Assembly (NCBI RefSeq): GCF_042684665.1
Contig: NZ_JBHULY010000039.1
Location: forward strand, 62,001-126,000
DNA: 64,000 nucleotides
Direction of reading: 5' to 3'
Origin: Jejuia rubra
GTDB taxonomy: Bacteria; Bacteroidota; Bacteroidia; Flavobacteriales; Flavobacteriaceae
The notes beneath the pieces are model-generated. The model worked only from the letters and a program-made list of their open reading frames with translations, made no database searches and was not told where the DNA came from. Numbering within the stretch: position 1 is the first letter of the stretch; the number at the start of each line of letters is the position of its first letter. This document shows, piece after piece, positions 16,005 through 26,900 of this stretch. Position numbers and translations under genes: made by a program.

Positions 16005-17989
16005 AATTTTTCCTGATAAGATTTGATGTCATCCCTCAATTGGGCGGCAACGATAAAGTCCAAAGCTTTTGCGGCTTCTTCCATCAGTTTTCGTTTTTCG
16101 CGAATTTTCTTTTCCAGTTCAGGCTTGCTTAAATATTCACTTTCAGGCTCGGCTGCTCTTGCCGCTTCCAATTCATATTTATAAGTACTAACAGAATTTT
16201 TGGCGAGAGCGTTGTCTAAACTTTTGTTCAATGCCCTCGGCGTAATGTTGTGCTTGATATTGTAGGCTATCTGCTTTTCACGACGATAATTGGTCTCATC
16301 AATAGTTTTTTGCATGCTGTTGGTAATTTTGTCAGCATACATAATGGCTCTTCCGTTTAGGTTTCTTGCAGCGCGCCCAACGGTTTGGGTCAACGATCGG
16401 TTGGAACGCAGAAACCCTTCTTTGTCAGCGTCCAAAATAGCAACTAGGGACACTTCGGGTAAATCTAGGCCTTCTCGCAATAAATTAACCCCAACCAGTA
16501 CATCGAATAGTCCTTTTCTCAAATCCTGCATAATTTCAACACGCTCCAAGGTATCCACATCACTATGGATATATCGGCAACGGATTTGAATGCGCTCCAA
16601 ATATTTCGTCAACTCCTCTGCCATTCTTTTAGTTAGGGTAGTCACTAAGGTACGTTCGTCCTTTTCCACCCGAACCTGAATTTCTTCAATCAAATCATCA
16701 ATTTGATTTAAACTTGGGCGCACCTCTATTTCAGGGTCTAAAAGGCCAGTCGGACGAATGACCTGCTCTACATAGATTCCTCCCGTTTTTTGAAGTTCAT
16801 AATCTGCTGGGGTGGCGCTCACATAAATTACCTGGTTTTGAAGAGCTTCAAATTCTTCAAATTTTAAAGGCCTATTGTCCATTGCGGCGGGCAACCTAAA
16901 ACCGTATTCCACCAGATTTTCCTTTCGGCTTCTATCCCCTCCGTACATCGCGTGCACCTGGGAAATGGTCACATGGCTTTCGTCCACCACCATTAAATAA
17001 TCCTCAGGAAAATAATCCAAAAGACAGAAAGGGCGGGAGCCCGGCAATCTTCCGTCCAAATAGCGTGAGTAATTCTCAATACCGGAGCAGTACCCTAATT
17101 CCCGAATCATTTCTAGGTCAAACTCGGTACGTTCTTTTAATCGTTTTGCTTCTAAATGTTTGCCGATTTCCTTAAAATAATCATGCTGTTTTACCAGATC
17201 GTCCTGAATATCCTTTATGGCATTTTGAAGGATTTCAGGCGAGGTTACAAACATATTTGCCGGATAAATATTTAGCCTGTCGTATTTTTCAATGACCTGA
17301 TTGGCTTGAATGTTGAACGATTCAATATCCTCAATTTCATCCCCAAAGAAATGAATGCGATAGGCGTCGTCAGCATAACTTGGGAAGATATCCACCGTAT
17401 CCCCTTTGATTCTAAAATTACCGTGACGGAAATCCGCTTCGGTTCGAGAATACAGACTTTGCACGAGTTGATGCAACAGCGCAGTGCGGGATATCACTTG
17501 GTCACGTTTTAAAGTGATGACATTTTTCTGAAATTCGATTGGGTTGCCAATACCGTATAGACAGGACACTGAAGCCACAACCAAAACATCCCGCCGTCCC
17601 GAAAGTAAGGAAGAGGTGGTGCTCAATCGCATTTTTTCAATCTCCTCATTGATGGACAGATCCTTTTCTATATAGACCCCAGAAACCGGAATATAGGCCT
17701 CCGGTTGGTAATAATCATAATAAGACACGAAATATTCTACAGCATTGTTCGGGAAAAACTGCTTGAATTCCGAATACAGTTGCGCGGCAAGGGTTTTATT
17801 ATGCGCCAGAACTAGGGTAGGGCGTTGCACTTCCTCGATTACGTTGGCCACAGTAAAAGTTTTTCCCGAGCCAGTCACTCCTAAAAGGGTTTGGTAATTT
17901 TCACCGGAAGAAATACCATCAGCCAATTGTCCAATAGCTTCGGGTTGATCACCAGTTGGTCTGAATTCGGATTCGATCGTGAATTTCAT
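15986..17989 (-). CDS. uvrB: Excinuclease ABC subunit B
   Basis: 667 aa, the normal length. Helicase-fold DNA damage verification subunit of nucleotide excision repair. Walker A GVTGSGKTFTVAN (about 38-50); the beta-hairpin SYYDYYQPEAYIP; Walker B MVVDESHVT; motif V/VI region GVNLLREGLDLPEV and QTVGRAARN; and the C-terminal UVR domain (ALDFIVAAQLRDDIKSYQ) that binds UvrA/UvrC. All key elements are intact. The last codons form one arm of a terminator hairpin with the stop in the loop. Confidence 0.97.
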   Translation of the reverse strand: MKFTIESEFRPTGDQPEAIGQLADGISSGENYQTLLGVTGSGKTFTVANVIEEVQRPTLVLAHNKTLAAQLYSEFKQFFPNNAVEYFVSYYDYYQPEAYIPVSGVYIEKDLSINEEIEKMRLSTTSSLLSGRRDVLVVASVSCLYGIGNPIEFQKNVITLKRDQVISRTALLHQLVQSLYSRTEADFRHGNFRIKGDTVDIFPSYADDAYRIHFFGDEIEDIESFNIQANQVIEKYDRLNIYPANMFVTSPEILQNAIKDIQDDLVKQHDYFKEIGKHLEAKRLKERTEFDLEMIRELGYCSGIENYSRYLDGRLPGSRPFCLLDYFPEDYLMVVDESHVTISQVHAMYGGDRSRKENLVEYGFRLPAAMDNRPLKFEEFEALQNQVIYVSATPADYELQKTGGIYVEQVIRPTGLLDPEIEVRPSLNQIDDLIEEIQVRVEKDERTLVTTLTKRMAEELTKYLERIQIRCRYIHSDVDTLERVEIMQDLRKGLFDVLVGVNLLREGLDLPEVSLVAILDADKEGFLRSNRSLTQTVGRAARNLNGRAIMYADKITNSMQKTIDETNYRREKQIAYNIKHNITPRALNKSLDNALAKNSVSTYKYELEAARAAEPESEYLSKPELEKKIREKRKLMEEAAKALDFIVAAQLRDDIKSYQEKLEKLKV

Positions 17990-18071
17990 AGTAATTGAAG
18001 CCTAAAAAATTAGGAATGTCTAAATTACTGAAAGTCCTTGAAATTTGGAATTTAAGTTTGGAAAATTAATG

Positions 18072-21000
18072 CTATCGTTTCAACGTAAAATGCCCCATAA
18101 ATGTTCTTCCATCTTGAAGGAATACCTTAAACCAATAATCATCAGTAGGCATTAATTGCCCATTGAACGTACCGTCCCAGCCCCTTTCCGAAGGACTCAG
18201 TTGCTTGATAAGTTTGCCATAACGATCAAATATCTGAATGATACTGTTGGGTTGATTGGTAGCACTTATGCCTTTAATTTGCCAATAGGGGTTGTAAGCA
18301 TCACCATTTGGAGTGAAAAACTGAGGGTAACCGATAATGGCCAAATCTAAGGTGTTAGGCTGGCATATTTGACCACTGTCAATGGCGTATAAAGTGTAAA
18401 ATCCCGGAGGTATATTTCTAAAAACCGAAGAGCTTTGATAACTTGGCGAACTGTTATCTTCCACTTTTTGCAAAGCGAATTCATAGTCATCCTCACCCAA
18501 AAGTGAAAGATCAATAATCTCGACGGTATGTGAATATGAAGGGTTGGATACACGTACATTTTCCTCATCCAGAATTGGGGATTGCGAGCCTTCCACTAGA
18601 ACTTCCCTAGATCTTGAACACCCCGTACCGTCTGTTTTTGTTAGGGTGATTTTATAGGTGCCTGGCGTTGAAACAGGCAAAACCCTATCATTGGTTATTA
18701 GTTGATCAACGACCGTGCCGTTGGAGTTTGTCCAACGCCATTCATAGGTAAATATTTCAGTAGGATCTGCTTCAATGGGTGTCAGGTCTATGCTAAAAGT
18801 GGGATCAGAAGAGCAAATCCGTTCGTTCGTATTAATATCAAAATCAGGTAAAGGATTTACAGTGAGTTCGATAGTTGTGTTAGCCGAACAACTCGCATCT
18901 AGTGGATTTACCACTTCTACTGTAATGGTTTGGCTAGTGGAAAATAATGGATTGGGCAATGCGGGAGCCTCTGTAATAGTTGCTCCGTTTTCATCAATAT
19001 AGTCAAAGAAAATATCCATATTAGTTTGTGTGCCCAAAATTGTGCTAGCAAAGGTTGAGGTATCAAATTCAAAATTACCGTCGTCATCAATATCCCCGGC
19101 ATCGCCATCGCATACAATCTGAGGAGAGACAGTACTGGCAATCGGCTGTTCATAAATCACAAAATCAACAGTGGTTTCGTCAAAACAAGGGCCGTCTGGA
19201 TCTGAAGTGTTATTGTTGGTTAATCTCACGGTGATGGTTTGGTTTTCCGTAAGAAAAGGGTTGGGTAAATTAGTTGTTGTGACCTGCGTCCCTGTCTGAT
19301 CTAAATACGTATAGCTAACTGTAACATTTGCAAGGGATTGCCCGTTAAGAACGTCACTTTCAACTTGGCTAGTATCAAAAGGGAATGAGAGAACGGCATC
19401 TGTGGTATCCATATCGCATTGAGGTGCAACATTAACAGGGAAGGCCTCCGGAAGGGCTTCAACATTCAATAGATTTGGAAATTCTTCCAAACCAAGACAA
19501 TCATTGCCCAAATCACTTTTAACGCGTACCCAAATAGCTTGGACATTTGGGCTATTGGTGTTTTGATGTGCCGAAATATTTGGAATTTCATTGTTTTCCA
19601 ATTCCGCATCTATTTGGCTCTCATAAAAATGAACCGTTACGTTAATGCTGGGGAATATCGTATTTGAAATTTCATCCCTAATATCGGTTAAATCAAAAGT
19701 TGCCACGCCGTCCCTGAAGTCCGTGCCGTCATCACATTCGTATTTTGGGGAGGGGTTATATGATGCCAAAGCCGCACTGCTGGGGTTTACTTCTATGTTT
19801 ATTGGTACAACTCTAGAACAAGTATTTGGGTTTTCCACACGAATCCAAATGGTCTCGGGTGTAAAGCCTGGCGCATCCTGATAAGCATCTGGATTCGGAA
19901 TTGGGTTTGTTGCATTTTCAGCTTCCAGTTGCGTTTCGTAATAAGTGAATACAAGCCCGTCTGTAAGGTGGTCGGGATTTATTTCTTCTTTTATATCATC
20001 CAAGGTAAGATTGAAGAGTGCTTGACCGTCATTACTGTCGTCGTCACACTGCGCGTAGGTATTTGGACTATTGACAACTGGCAATTCAAAAACTTCGATC
20101 TGGAAGGACGTATCGGTATAACAGTCTGAAAATAAATTGTTCGTTACCCTCACATAGATGGTCTGTCCTCCAGAAATAGTATTGTTAAAGGACCCTGGCG
20201 CTCCAATCTGTGCAGTATAAGTAGGGTCTTCAAAATAGGTTATTGAAAAATCCGAAGAAGATTGCCCATTAAGGATTTCTGTTTCCCTTTGGGTAAGATC
20301 AAATGTGATACGCCCATCTGTATCTGTTCCCCCCGTTGTATTGTCGCATTCCTTTATTGGGGCAATAGCTGAAGCATTGGCAGGAAAGGCAGATTCGTAC
20401 ACCTCTAAATCAAAACTGGACGTGTCAAAACATGAAATGTTATTGATATTTTCGACCCTCGCATAAATTGTTGTATCACTGCTTTCAAATGGGCTAGTTA
20501 TCGGATTCGCATTTGCGTCCGCATCCGCCTGGGAATCATGGTAGCTGATGCTCATGCCAGGTTGGGTATTTATGCTACTATTTTGTAATGTCAAATCAAA
20601 AGGCATAGAGCCATTGTTGTCGTCATCGCACAACCTCATGGTGGACGCAGTATTCGCCACAGGCTGTAAATCAACCTCTAAGTCTATTTCATCTGAATAG
20701 AGGCCACAGGTGTTGCCGTCTCTATCAAGTTTTACCCTGTATTGGTATCCATTAAAACTCAAAGGTGCAGTACTAATAAATAAATCTGCAGAAATTGCTC
20801 CAGAATATGTTCCATCGTCAACAATGGAAGTCCAACTAATACCGTCAGTGCTCACTTCCCATTGGTAGGTCTCTGCCTCTGGCGAAACGACAGATAGCAC
20901 AGCATTCGAATCTTCGCAAACGATTGTATCAACTGGCTCAGTTGTAATATTTATTGGGGCGCCATTCAAATAATCCGCATCCGGCAGGGTATAGCCGTCG

Positions 21001-23807
21001 GCAGCATTGATTACCTTTCCAGGTGTATTAACCACAGGGATATCATCGCCCAAATAATCGTCGCCGTTGGCATCCGAAAAACCGGCTTCGATAACATCGC
21101 TACAACTGTCTCCATCGCTATCAGCATCGATATAACTAAAGATGGTGTCGTTGTCGGCATCATTGGGGTTATAGCCTATTTCATTACTGTCGGGTGTGGT
21201 TTCGGCAGCGTCTGCCCAGCCATTTGCTCCGTAAGTTGGGCCGTCTTCAATGCCATCCAAATCTGTGTCAGATAATGTGCCCAACTGCCCTGTTTCAAAT
21301 AAATCCGTGATCCCGTCGTTGTCGCTATCCAAATCGTACATATCCCAAATCCCGTCAGAATCTGTATCGATTGGTGTTGCATTTATATCGTATATATCGT
21401 CCAATCCGTTTAAGTCCGCATCGATTCCTGACAGTGGTGTTAATGTGCCTTGGTTTTCAACAAAATCTGGAATACCATCGTTATCGCTATCCAAATCAAA
21501 CTCGTCTTTTACACCATCACCATCGTTATCCTTTTTATAGCATGTAAATGATATGATACCATTAAAAATAGAAGATGTAGATAAATTAGCATTACTATGT
21601 ATGAAAGCAAAACCATCTATTTGATTTGCATAAAAAGCGAATGGCGTATTTCCAGTAGCTGAAGTATTTATTTTAAATTGAATTTCTGATCCTGATATTT
21701 GGGTTATACCAGTTTCGAAGATACCGTCAAAATTAGAATCTACTAAAAGTCTATCATCAGGATCCACTAGTGTTATATTTTTATTGGCAGGAAACACACG
21801 AGCAACAAATACTTCATTAGTATTTATAGGTATTGCACTATTTTCCATTAATTTGAAATTTAATGGTTCTGTAAAGTTCATCGTATAATTATTCTGGGCA
21901 TTCACAGATGCGCCAACAATACTACTGAATTCCCCTTGAATACCACCAGTAACACTATTAAGATTGCCATTGTCGTTGAATTGCGTGTAGTTGGTACTTA
22001 CTATGGCATTGTTTGTGCTGCCATCTTGAAATTCTAATATAGGATTTAAAGCATCAGTTAAATTTATATTCACATCACCATTAGACTCATCACAGTTAAC
22101 TATACCGTCGTTGTCATTATCGATGTCAATATTATCAATAATACCATCACTGTCCCTATCGTCTGGGCAGATACTTATAGGCACTTCTGCGGATTCTAGT
22201 GTTTCCAGGGTGCAGGTAATGATTCCGATAAGCTTGTATTTTCCAGGAACGGTAGGGGTAAAGGAAGGTACATTTGAGGCTACAACATTAAAAGTCCCAT
22301 TACCGTCATCAAAAAGCCACTCGTAACTATCGAAGTTTTGGGTATTTGCCGCCTCAAGGGTGATGTTTGGTATACAGTTGCCCAATGTTACAAACTGAGC
22401 ATCAAAAATGATTTCTGGTGGTGATGGGAATCCAGAGTAAAAGCTTCCAGAGGTAGCGGCACCATTATAGTTAAAGTAGGCACAATACAATTCATCTGAA
22501 CTGGCAACTGCAATATTGCCATTTAGTCCCTTTACTTTATAGGTGACATAGTCGGGTTTGCCGGTTACAGGGCTTGGTCCCAACGGATTGAAGCTTGCAA
22601 TTGGGGTACCATTAAGGGTTACAGTCGCACCTGTCTTGGTGACCACCGTAATACCACCATCAAAATTTCTAGTGCCTATATTGTTGATATTAGCAATATT
22701 GTCAAGGTTTCCTCTGGTTTCACAACTTAAGGGGGGTACGAAAAACATACCTTGATTAGCCTCATTCGGAGTACCGGCGTTTCCCAAGCCACCTACACCT
22801 TGATATGCAAAGGCAGGTTGAGAGGTTTCCACATACATATTTCCAGTGGTGCTAAATTGGTTACCTTCAATCACAACATGTTCGCCTGCATTAAGCGTGG
22901 CTATCGGCGCATTTCCATTTACGCTTACAGAGGTATTGTCGGTATGGGCTACAATAAGAACATTTTCCCATTCATTTGAGCCATCACCTCTCACAAAAAT
23001 ATATTCGGTGCCTACTTTGCTCGCACCAACAATTTGGTCTATTCCATAATCTCGTCCGTTACCCGCACCGAAGCTACCATTGGCTGAGCCACAGTTTACC
23101 ACAATTGGCTTATCAGATTGGATTAAGCACCCTATCAATCCTGTCCTGTTAACAAGTGTATCAAAGCTATTTAGGGCAATTGAATAGCTTTCGCCTTCAT
23201 CCAGAGTGGTATTTATTGGAATGGCTCCAGCGTAGTTTCTAATAATTAATCCGGCTGGTAGATTACTAAAGTTAACTTGGGTGTTATCTTCGGTGGCCAT
23301 TACTGAAACAAAATTCAAATAGTTGTCCTGCGGATTGGCATTCGTATAAGTGCCCACCCTAAACTGAGTATCCAATGCTGAGGCTCCTTTACTAACCAAA
23401 GCTCCTGCTTGGGCATTGTTACCGGCGTTCATCCTAACGGAAACATAAATTGGCGCTGCAGCCTCAATGATATAGCCTTTATTGTCGACTACTGCGCTCG
23501 TTTGAATTGACGGAATAAAGAGTTGAGTGTTGCCGCTTCCTATGGAAATCTGGTCCGGGTTGGCGTTGGATACCGTTCCATTTATGTAGTTAGTGGCGGG
23601 TTGCCCAACCGGGATAATGGTATATGGCACATTGGCATTACTCGGTGTTGATATATAAATGTACTGATCTTCAGGATTGGCATTGCCATTTGCCGCATAA
23701 GTCAAAGGCGGAATATAGTGGGTTTTGCTTAATTGAGAAAACCCTTTAAAACTAAATAGAAGTACAAGTAATACTACTAAATTTGTTGTCCGATTGCTAA
23801 AACGCAT
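18072..23807 (-). CDS. Giant T9SS type B surface protein with IgGFc-binding-like, TSP3 and acidic-module domains
   Basis: 1911 aa. Signal peptide (cut near GFSQ). Residues ~110-340 resemble the IgGFc-binding domain family (GNAQAGALVSKG-like region, later AGEHVVIEGNQF and AFAYQGVGG). Near 470-545 is a PKD-like segment. Around 547-575 and 760-940 are thrombospondin type 3-like calcium loops (DRDSDGIIDNID, DLDSDNDGIPD). From ~1058 to ~1655 there are six ~90-residue modules starting CDDD-x-x-x-G-x-x-x-FDLT and ending in a TI-x-VRV-x-N...C segment. The last ~85 residues are the gliding-motility-associated C-terminal (type B) domain: FFTPNGDAYN, FDRYGKLIKQL, GWDGTFNG, GHFTLKR. Secreted by Sec then T9SS; probably a calcium-stiffened adhesin or matrix protein, which is inference. 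Confidence 0.88.
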   Translation of the reverse strand: MRFSNRTTNLVVLLVLLFSFKGFSQLSKTHYIPPLTYAANGNANPEDQYIYISTPSNANVPYTIIPVGQPATNYINGTVSNANPDQISIGSGNTQLFIPSIQTSAVVDNKGYIIEAAAPIYVSVRMNAGNNAQAGALVSKGASALDTQFRVGTYTNANPQDNYLNFVSVMATEDNTQVNFSNLPAGLIIRNYAGAIPINTTLDEGESYSIALNSFDTLVNRTGLIGCLIQSDKPIVVNCGSANGSFGAGNGRDYGIDQIVGASKVGTEYIFVRGDGSNEWENVLIVAHTDNTSVSVNGNAPIATLNAGEHVVIEGNQFSTTGNMYVETSQPAFAYQGVGGLGNAGTPNEANQGMFFVPPLSCETRGNLDNIANINNIGTRNFDGGITVVTKTGATVTLNGTPIASFNPLGPSPVTGKPDYVTYKVKGLNGNIAVASSDELYCAYFNYNGAATSGSFYSGFPSPPEIIFDAQFVTLGNCIPNITLEAANTQNFDSYEWLFDDGNGTFNVVASNVPSFTPTVPGKYKLIGIITCTLETLESAEVPISICPDDRDSDGIIDNIDIDNDNDGIVNCDESNGDVNINLTDALNPILEFQDGSTNNAIVSTNYTQFNDNGNLNSVTGGIQGEFSSIVGASVNAQNNYTMNFTEPLNFKLMENSAIPINTNEVFVARVFPANKNITLVDPDDRLLVDSNFDGIFETGITQISGSEIQFKINTSATGNTPFAFYANQIDGFAFIHSNANLSTSSIFNGIISFTCYKKDNDGDGVKDEFDLDSDNDGIPDFVENQGTLTPLSGIDADLNGLDDIYDINATPIDTDSDGIWDMYDLDSDNDGITDLFETGQLGTLSDTDLDGIEDGPTYGANGWADAAETTPDSNEIGYNPNDADNDTIFSYIDADSDGDSCSDVIEAGFSDANGDDYLGDDIPVVNTPGKVINAADGYTLPDADYLNGAPINITTEPVDTIVCEDSNAVLSVVSPEAETYQWEVSTDGISWTSIVDDGTYSGAISADLFISTAPLSFNGYQYRVKLDRDGNTCGLYSDEIDLEVDLQPVANTASTMRLCDDDNNGSMPFDLTLQNSSINTQPGMSISYHDSQADADANANPITSPFESSDTTIYARVENINNISCFDTSSFDLEVYESAFPANASAIAPIKECDNTTGGTDTDGRITFDLTQRETEILNGQSSSDFSITYFEDPTYTAQIGAPGSFNNTISGGQTIYVRVTNNLFSDCYTDTSFQIEVFELPVVNSPNTYAQCDDDSNDGQALFNLTLDDIKEEINPDHLTDGLVFTYYETQLEAENATNPIPNPDAYQDAPGFTPETIWIRVENPNTCSRVVPINIEVNPSSAALASYNPSPKYECDDGTDFRDGVATFDLTDIRDEISNTIFPSINVTVHFYESQIDAELENNEIPNISAHQNTNSPNVQAIWVRVKSDLGNDCLGLEEFPNLLNVEALPEAFPVNVAPQCDMDTTDAVLSFPFDTSQVESDVLNGQSLANVTVSYTYLDQTGTQVTTTNLPNPFLTENQTITVRLTNNNTSDPDGPCFDETTVDFVIYEQPIASTVSPQIVCDGDAGDIDDDGNFEFDTSTFASTILGTQTNMDIFFDYIDENGATITEAPALPNPLFSTSQTITVEVVNPLDASCSANTTIELTVNPLPDFDINTNERICSSDPTFSIDLTPIEADPTEIFTYEWRWTNSNGTVVDQLITNDRVLPVSTPGTYKITLTKTDGTGCSRSREVLVEGSQSPILDEENVRVSNPSYSHTVEIIDLSLLGEDDYEFALQKVEDNSSPSYQSSSVFRNIPPGFYTLYAIDSGQICQPNTLDLAIIGYPQFFTPNGDAYNPYWQIKGISATNQPNSIIQIFDRYGKLIKQLSPSERGWDGTFNGQLMPTDDYWFKVFLQDGRTFMGHFTLKR

Positions 23808-23974
23808 CTATATTATTATAAGCACAAGTTAAAGTACAAATGAAGCCAAGGCCTAAAATATCACTTTTAATTGTATTTGACTTATAAAAACTTCGAAGGT
23901 TTAAAATTTGGGGTAAAATGCGTTTTTTGATCCTTGAATTCTATTGATATGCCGAAATCAAATAGGTCCTTAGT

Positions 23975-26900
23975 CTAGCGTTTAAGGGCAAAATGTCCTC
24001 GAATATTAAAGGATTCCCCGTTTTGGACAATGTCCGCCGAGAACCAATAATCATCCGCAGGCATGTTAGACCCATTAAAAGTGCCATCCCAACCTGGGGA
24101 GTTGTGGGCCAACATTTTCAAAAGTTTACCATGGCGGTTATAAATGTAAACTAATGAACCGGGGAGCATATTTGCACCAACAATATGCCAAGTGTCAAAA
24201 TCACCATCACCATTTGGAGTTACAAATTTTGGAATATCAATTATGAAAACTTCCGTTTCTGCAGTGGCACAACCACTTAGGTCATCGACATAAATGGTGT
24301 TCTCGCCAAGTGGTACATTTAAAAATACATTAGAAGTTTGCGGCTCCCCCTCATTCAATCGGTAAACATAATTACCGATACCATTTACGTTTACCACAAC
24401 TGAATTTGGGTCTGAAAAATTGACGATTTCAGGTTCGGCAAAAATAGCTTGTTGCGAATCGATAACAGTGATAGTTTTCGAATCCACGCAACTTTCGGCA
24501 TTGGCATGTGGCCTTGTTACTTCAACCGTATAATCGCCAACCTGGGAAGTATTGGTCAAAGTAATTTGGGAACCCGTAAAGCCGTTTACGGCAGGATTTA
24601 CGGTTGTCGACCAAAGATAAGTATCATTTGGGTTACCTGTGTAGGCATCAATAATAAGAGGCAAATCGTCTATGCACAGAGGCACATCCTCAATAGGTAT
24701 GATAGGTAGTGGGTTGATCATGGTTGCAAATTGCGTGGTATCATAACAGCCTGTATTTCCGTTTTCTAGCCTAGCATATATGATTTCGCCATCGGTAGCT
24801 TCGTAAGAAGACGGAATTCTATTGGTGTCCATTTCGGCATCGTCAAATGTATTGTAGAACGTGATATTATAGTCGCCTGCGGGTTGTGTACCCAATATAT
24901 CGGCATTCGCTTCGGTTAGATTGAAAACCAGTAAACCATCATCGTCATCATCACATTTTATCAAATTCTGAGGTGCATTGGCAATGGGATTAGGGTTAAT
25001 TTGAAGTGTAAAACTGCTATAGGTGATGCACTGCGTTGACACACTTTCAATACGCGTATAAATCGTATGGCTACTTGCCGAATATGAATAAGTATCGTTT
25101 AAAGCCCCCATATTGTTTTGGGCGTCTGTCGAGCTATTAAAATAGTTGATGATCACGGCATTGACATCATCTACCAACATCTCATCTACCGTGGACAAGT
25201 CGAAAGTATTTGTATCATTATCGCATATTGGAATAATGTCGTTAAAATTGATATTGGGCAAAGCAATAACTTCCAATGTTAATGGTATTACTGTGAAACA
25301 AGTTGTTTGATTATTGGTAACTTTGATATAAACAGTGCCGGAAGCTGACATATAGCTGTTCGGATTTGGAATGGCCAGATTATCATCCTCAACGTCCGCC
25401 ATATTTTCAAAGTAATGTACAGAAATATCCGTTTGAAACCTATCGAAGTTTTCGTATTCCGCATCATCAAGATTGAAGGACACCAGACCATCGTAATCGT
25501 CATCGCATTGCGTAAACACTTCTGCTTCCGATAGGTCGGGGGAGGCTACCACATTGATACCGAACTCTTCTATTACCGTACAGTCGGAGCCATTATTTTC
25601 TATTCGCGCATAAAGCTGTTCCGGATTTTGTGTATTAGTGTACTGTAGGTCAATTTGGTTAACATTGTCAAGGGCATTTTGCTCGTCATTAAAAAAGCTA
25701 ATGATTAAGTCACTGGGTGAACCCTGTGAGATTTCATCAATTTTTCGTTGAAGATCGAATGTTTCTACCCCATCGTTTGAAGCGTCATCACAAACCAAAA
25801 AAGAACCAGGAACGTTATAAACAGGATTGGCGCCCACTTCAATAAAAAAGGACGTTTCTGCCATACATGAGGCATCTGTAATATTTTCTACCCTTACATA
25901 AATGGTTTGTGGGCTCGAGGTATTTATATATAGAGTGTTTTTGTCAATTGGGTTTGTGTATCCTGCATCTTCAAAATAAAGCACCTCTTTACCCGTTTGG
26001 CCGTTCAGGATTTCGGCATCCCAATCGGAAAACAAAAACTCGGCTTGGTTGTCGCCGTCGTCCTCACAAATTTGAAAGTTGCTGATGGTCGAAAAAACGG
26101 GTACGGTATTTACGTAAACTTCAAGCTCGGCAATATCGTAACATCTTGAAACTGTGGTGTTGCTAGTGACTCGGACATATATAGTTTGCGTACCGGTCTC
26201 ATAATCTGTTGGTGTTGTAATGGGGTTAGTATCATTAATGGCATCGTTTTCATTAGTAAAAAACGAAATATCAAGCCCGGTGGTATCAGGAACAATTTCG
26301 AGAATTTTATCCTCCAGATTTAAAACGGTCAAGCCATCTTGGTCGTCGTCACAAACGGTAAAAGGCGTTGGAGTTGTAACACCAGGGGCGGCAACCACTT
26401 CAATTTGAAATTCGTTAACGGTGTAACAGCCAGTCCCATCGCTTTCAATTCTTGCATAAATAGTCTCCTGAGGTTGTGAGTTGGTATAAAACGGTGGCAA
26501 TGGGTCAAAGTTTGTATCGGCATCATCAAAGGAACCAAAATAGGTTACAATGAAATCAGTATTTCCACCAAGAATTAATTCGTCAAACGACGATAAATCT
26601 ATACTTACAATACCATCATCATCGTCGTCGCAGTAAGGTACTGGGTCAAACGGATCGAAAATCAATACTGGGTTTACAATTAGATTGATTTCAGAAACTT
26701 CGGTACACGAACCATTTTCGATTTCAATGAATAAAGTAGTAGGGTTGGAAGCTGGATAAAGATTATTTTTATCTATTGGGTTATTGGCATTGTATTCTGC
26801 TTCCGATTCATAAAATGTGACTGTAACGTTGTCTATGTTGTCCGCAATAAATGTTTCGACAATAAATAGATTAAAATCAATTATGCCATCGTTTGACGGG

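Noticed and set aside
20950..22180. Tandem DNA repeat or CRISPR-like array
   Set aside because: The periodicity comes from coding D-x-D-x-D-G calcium loops; no spacers or identical repeats.
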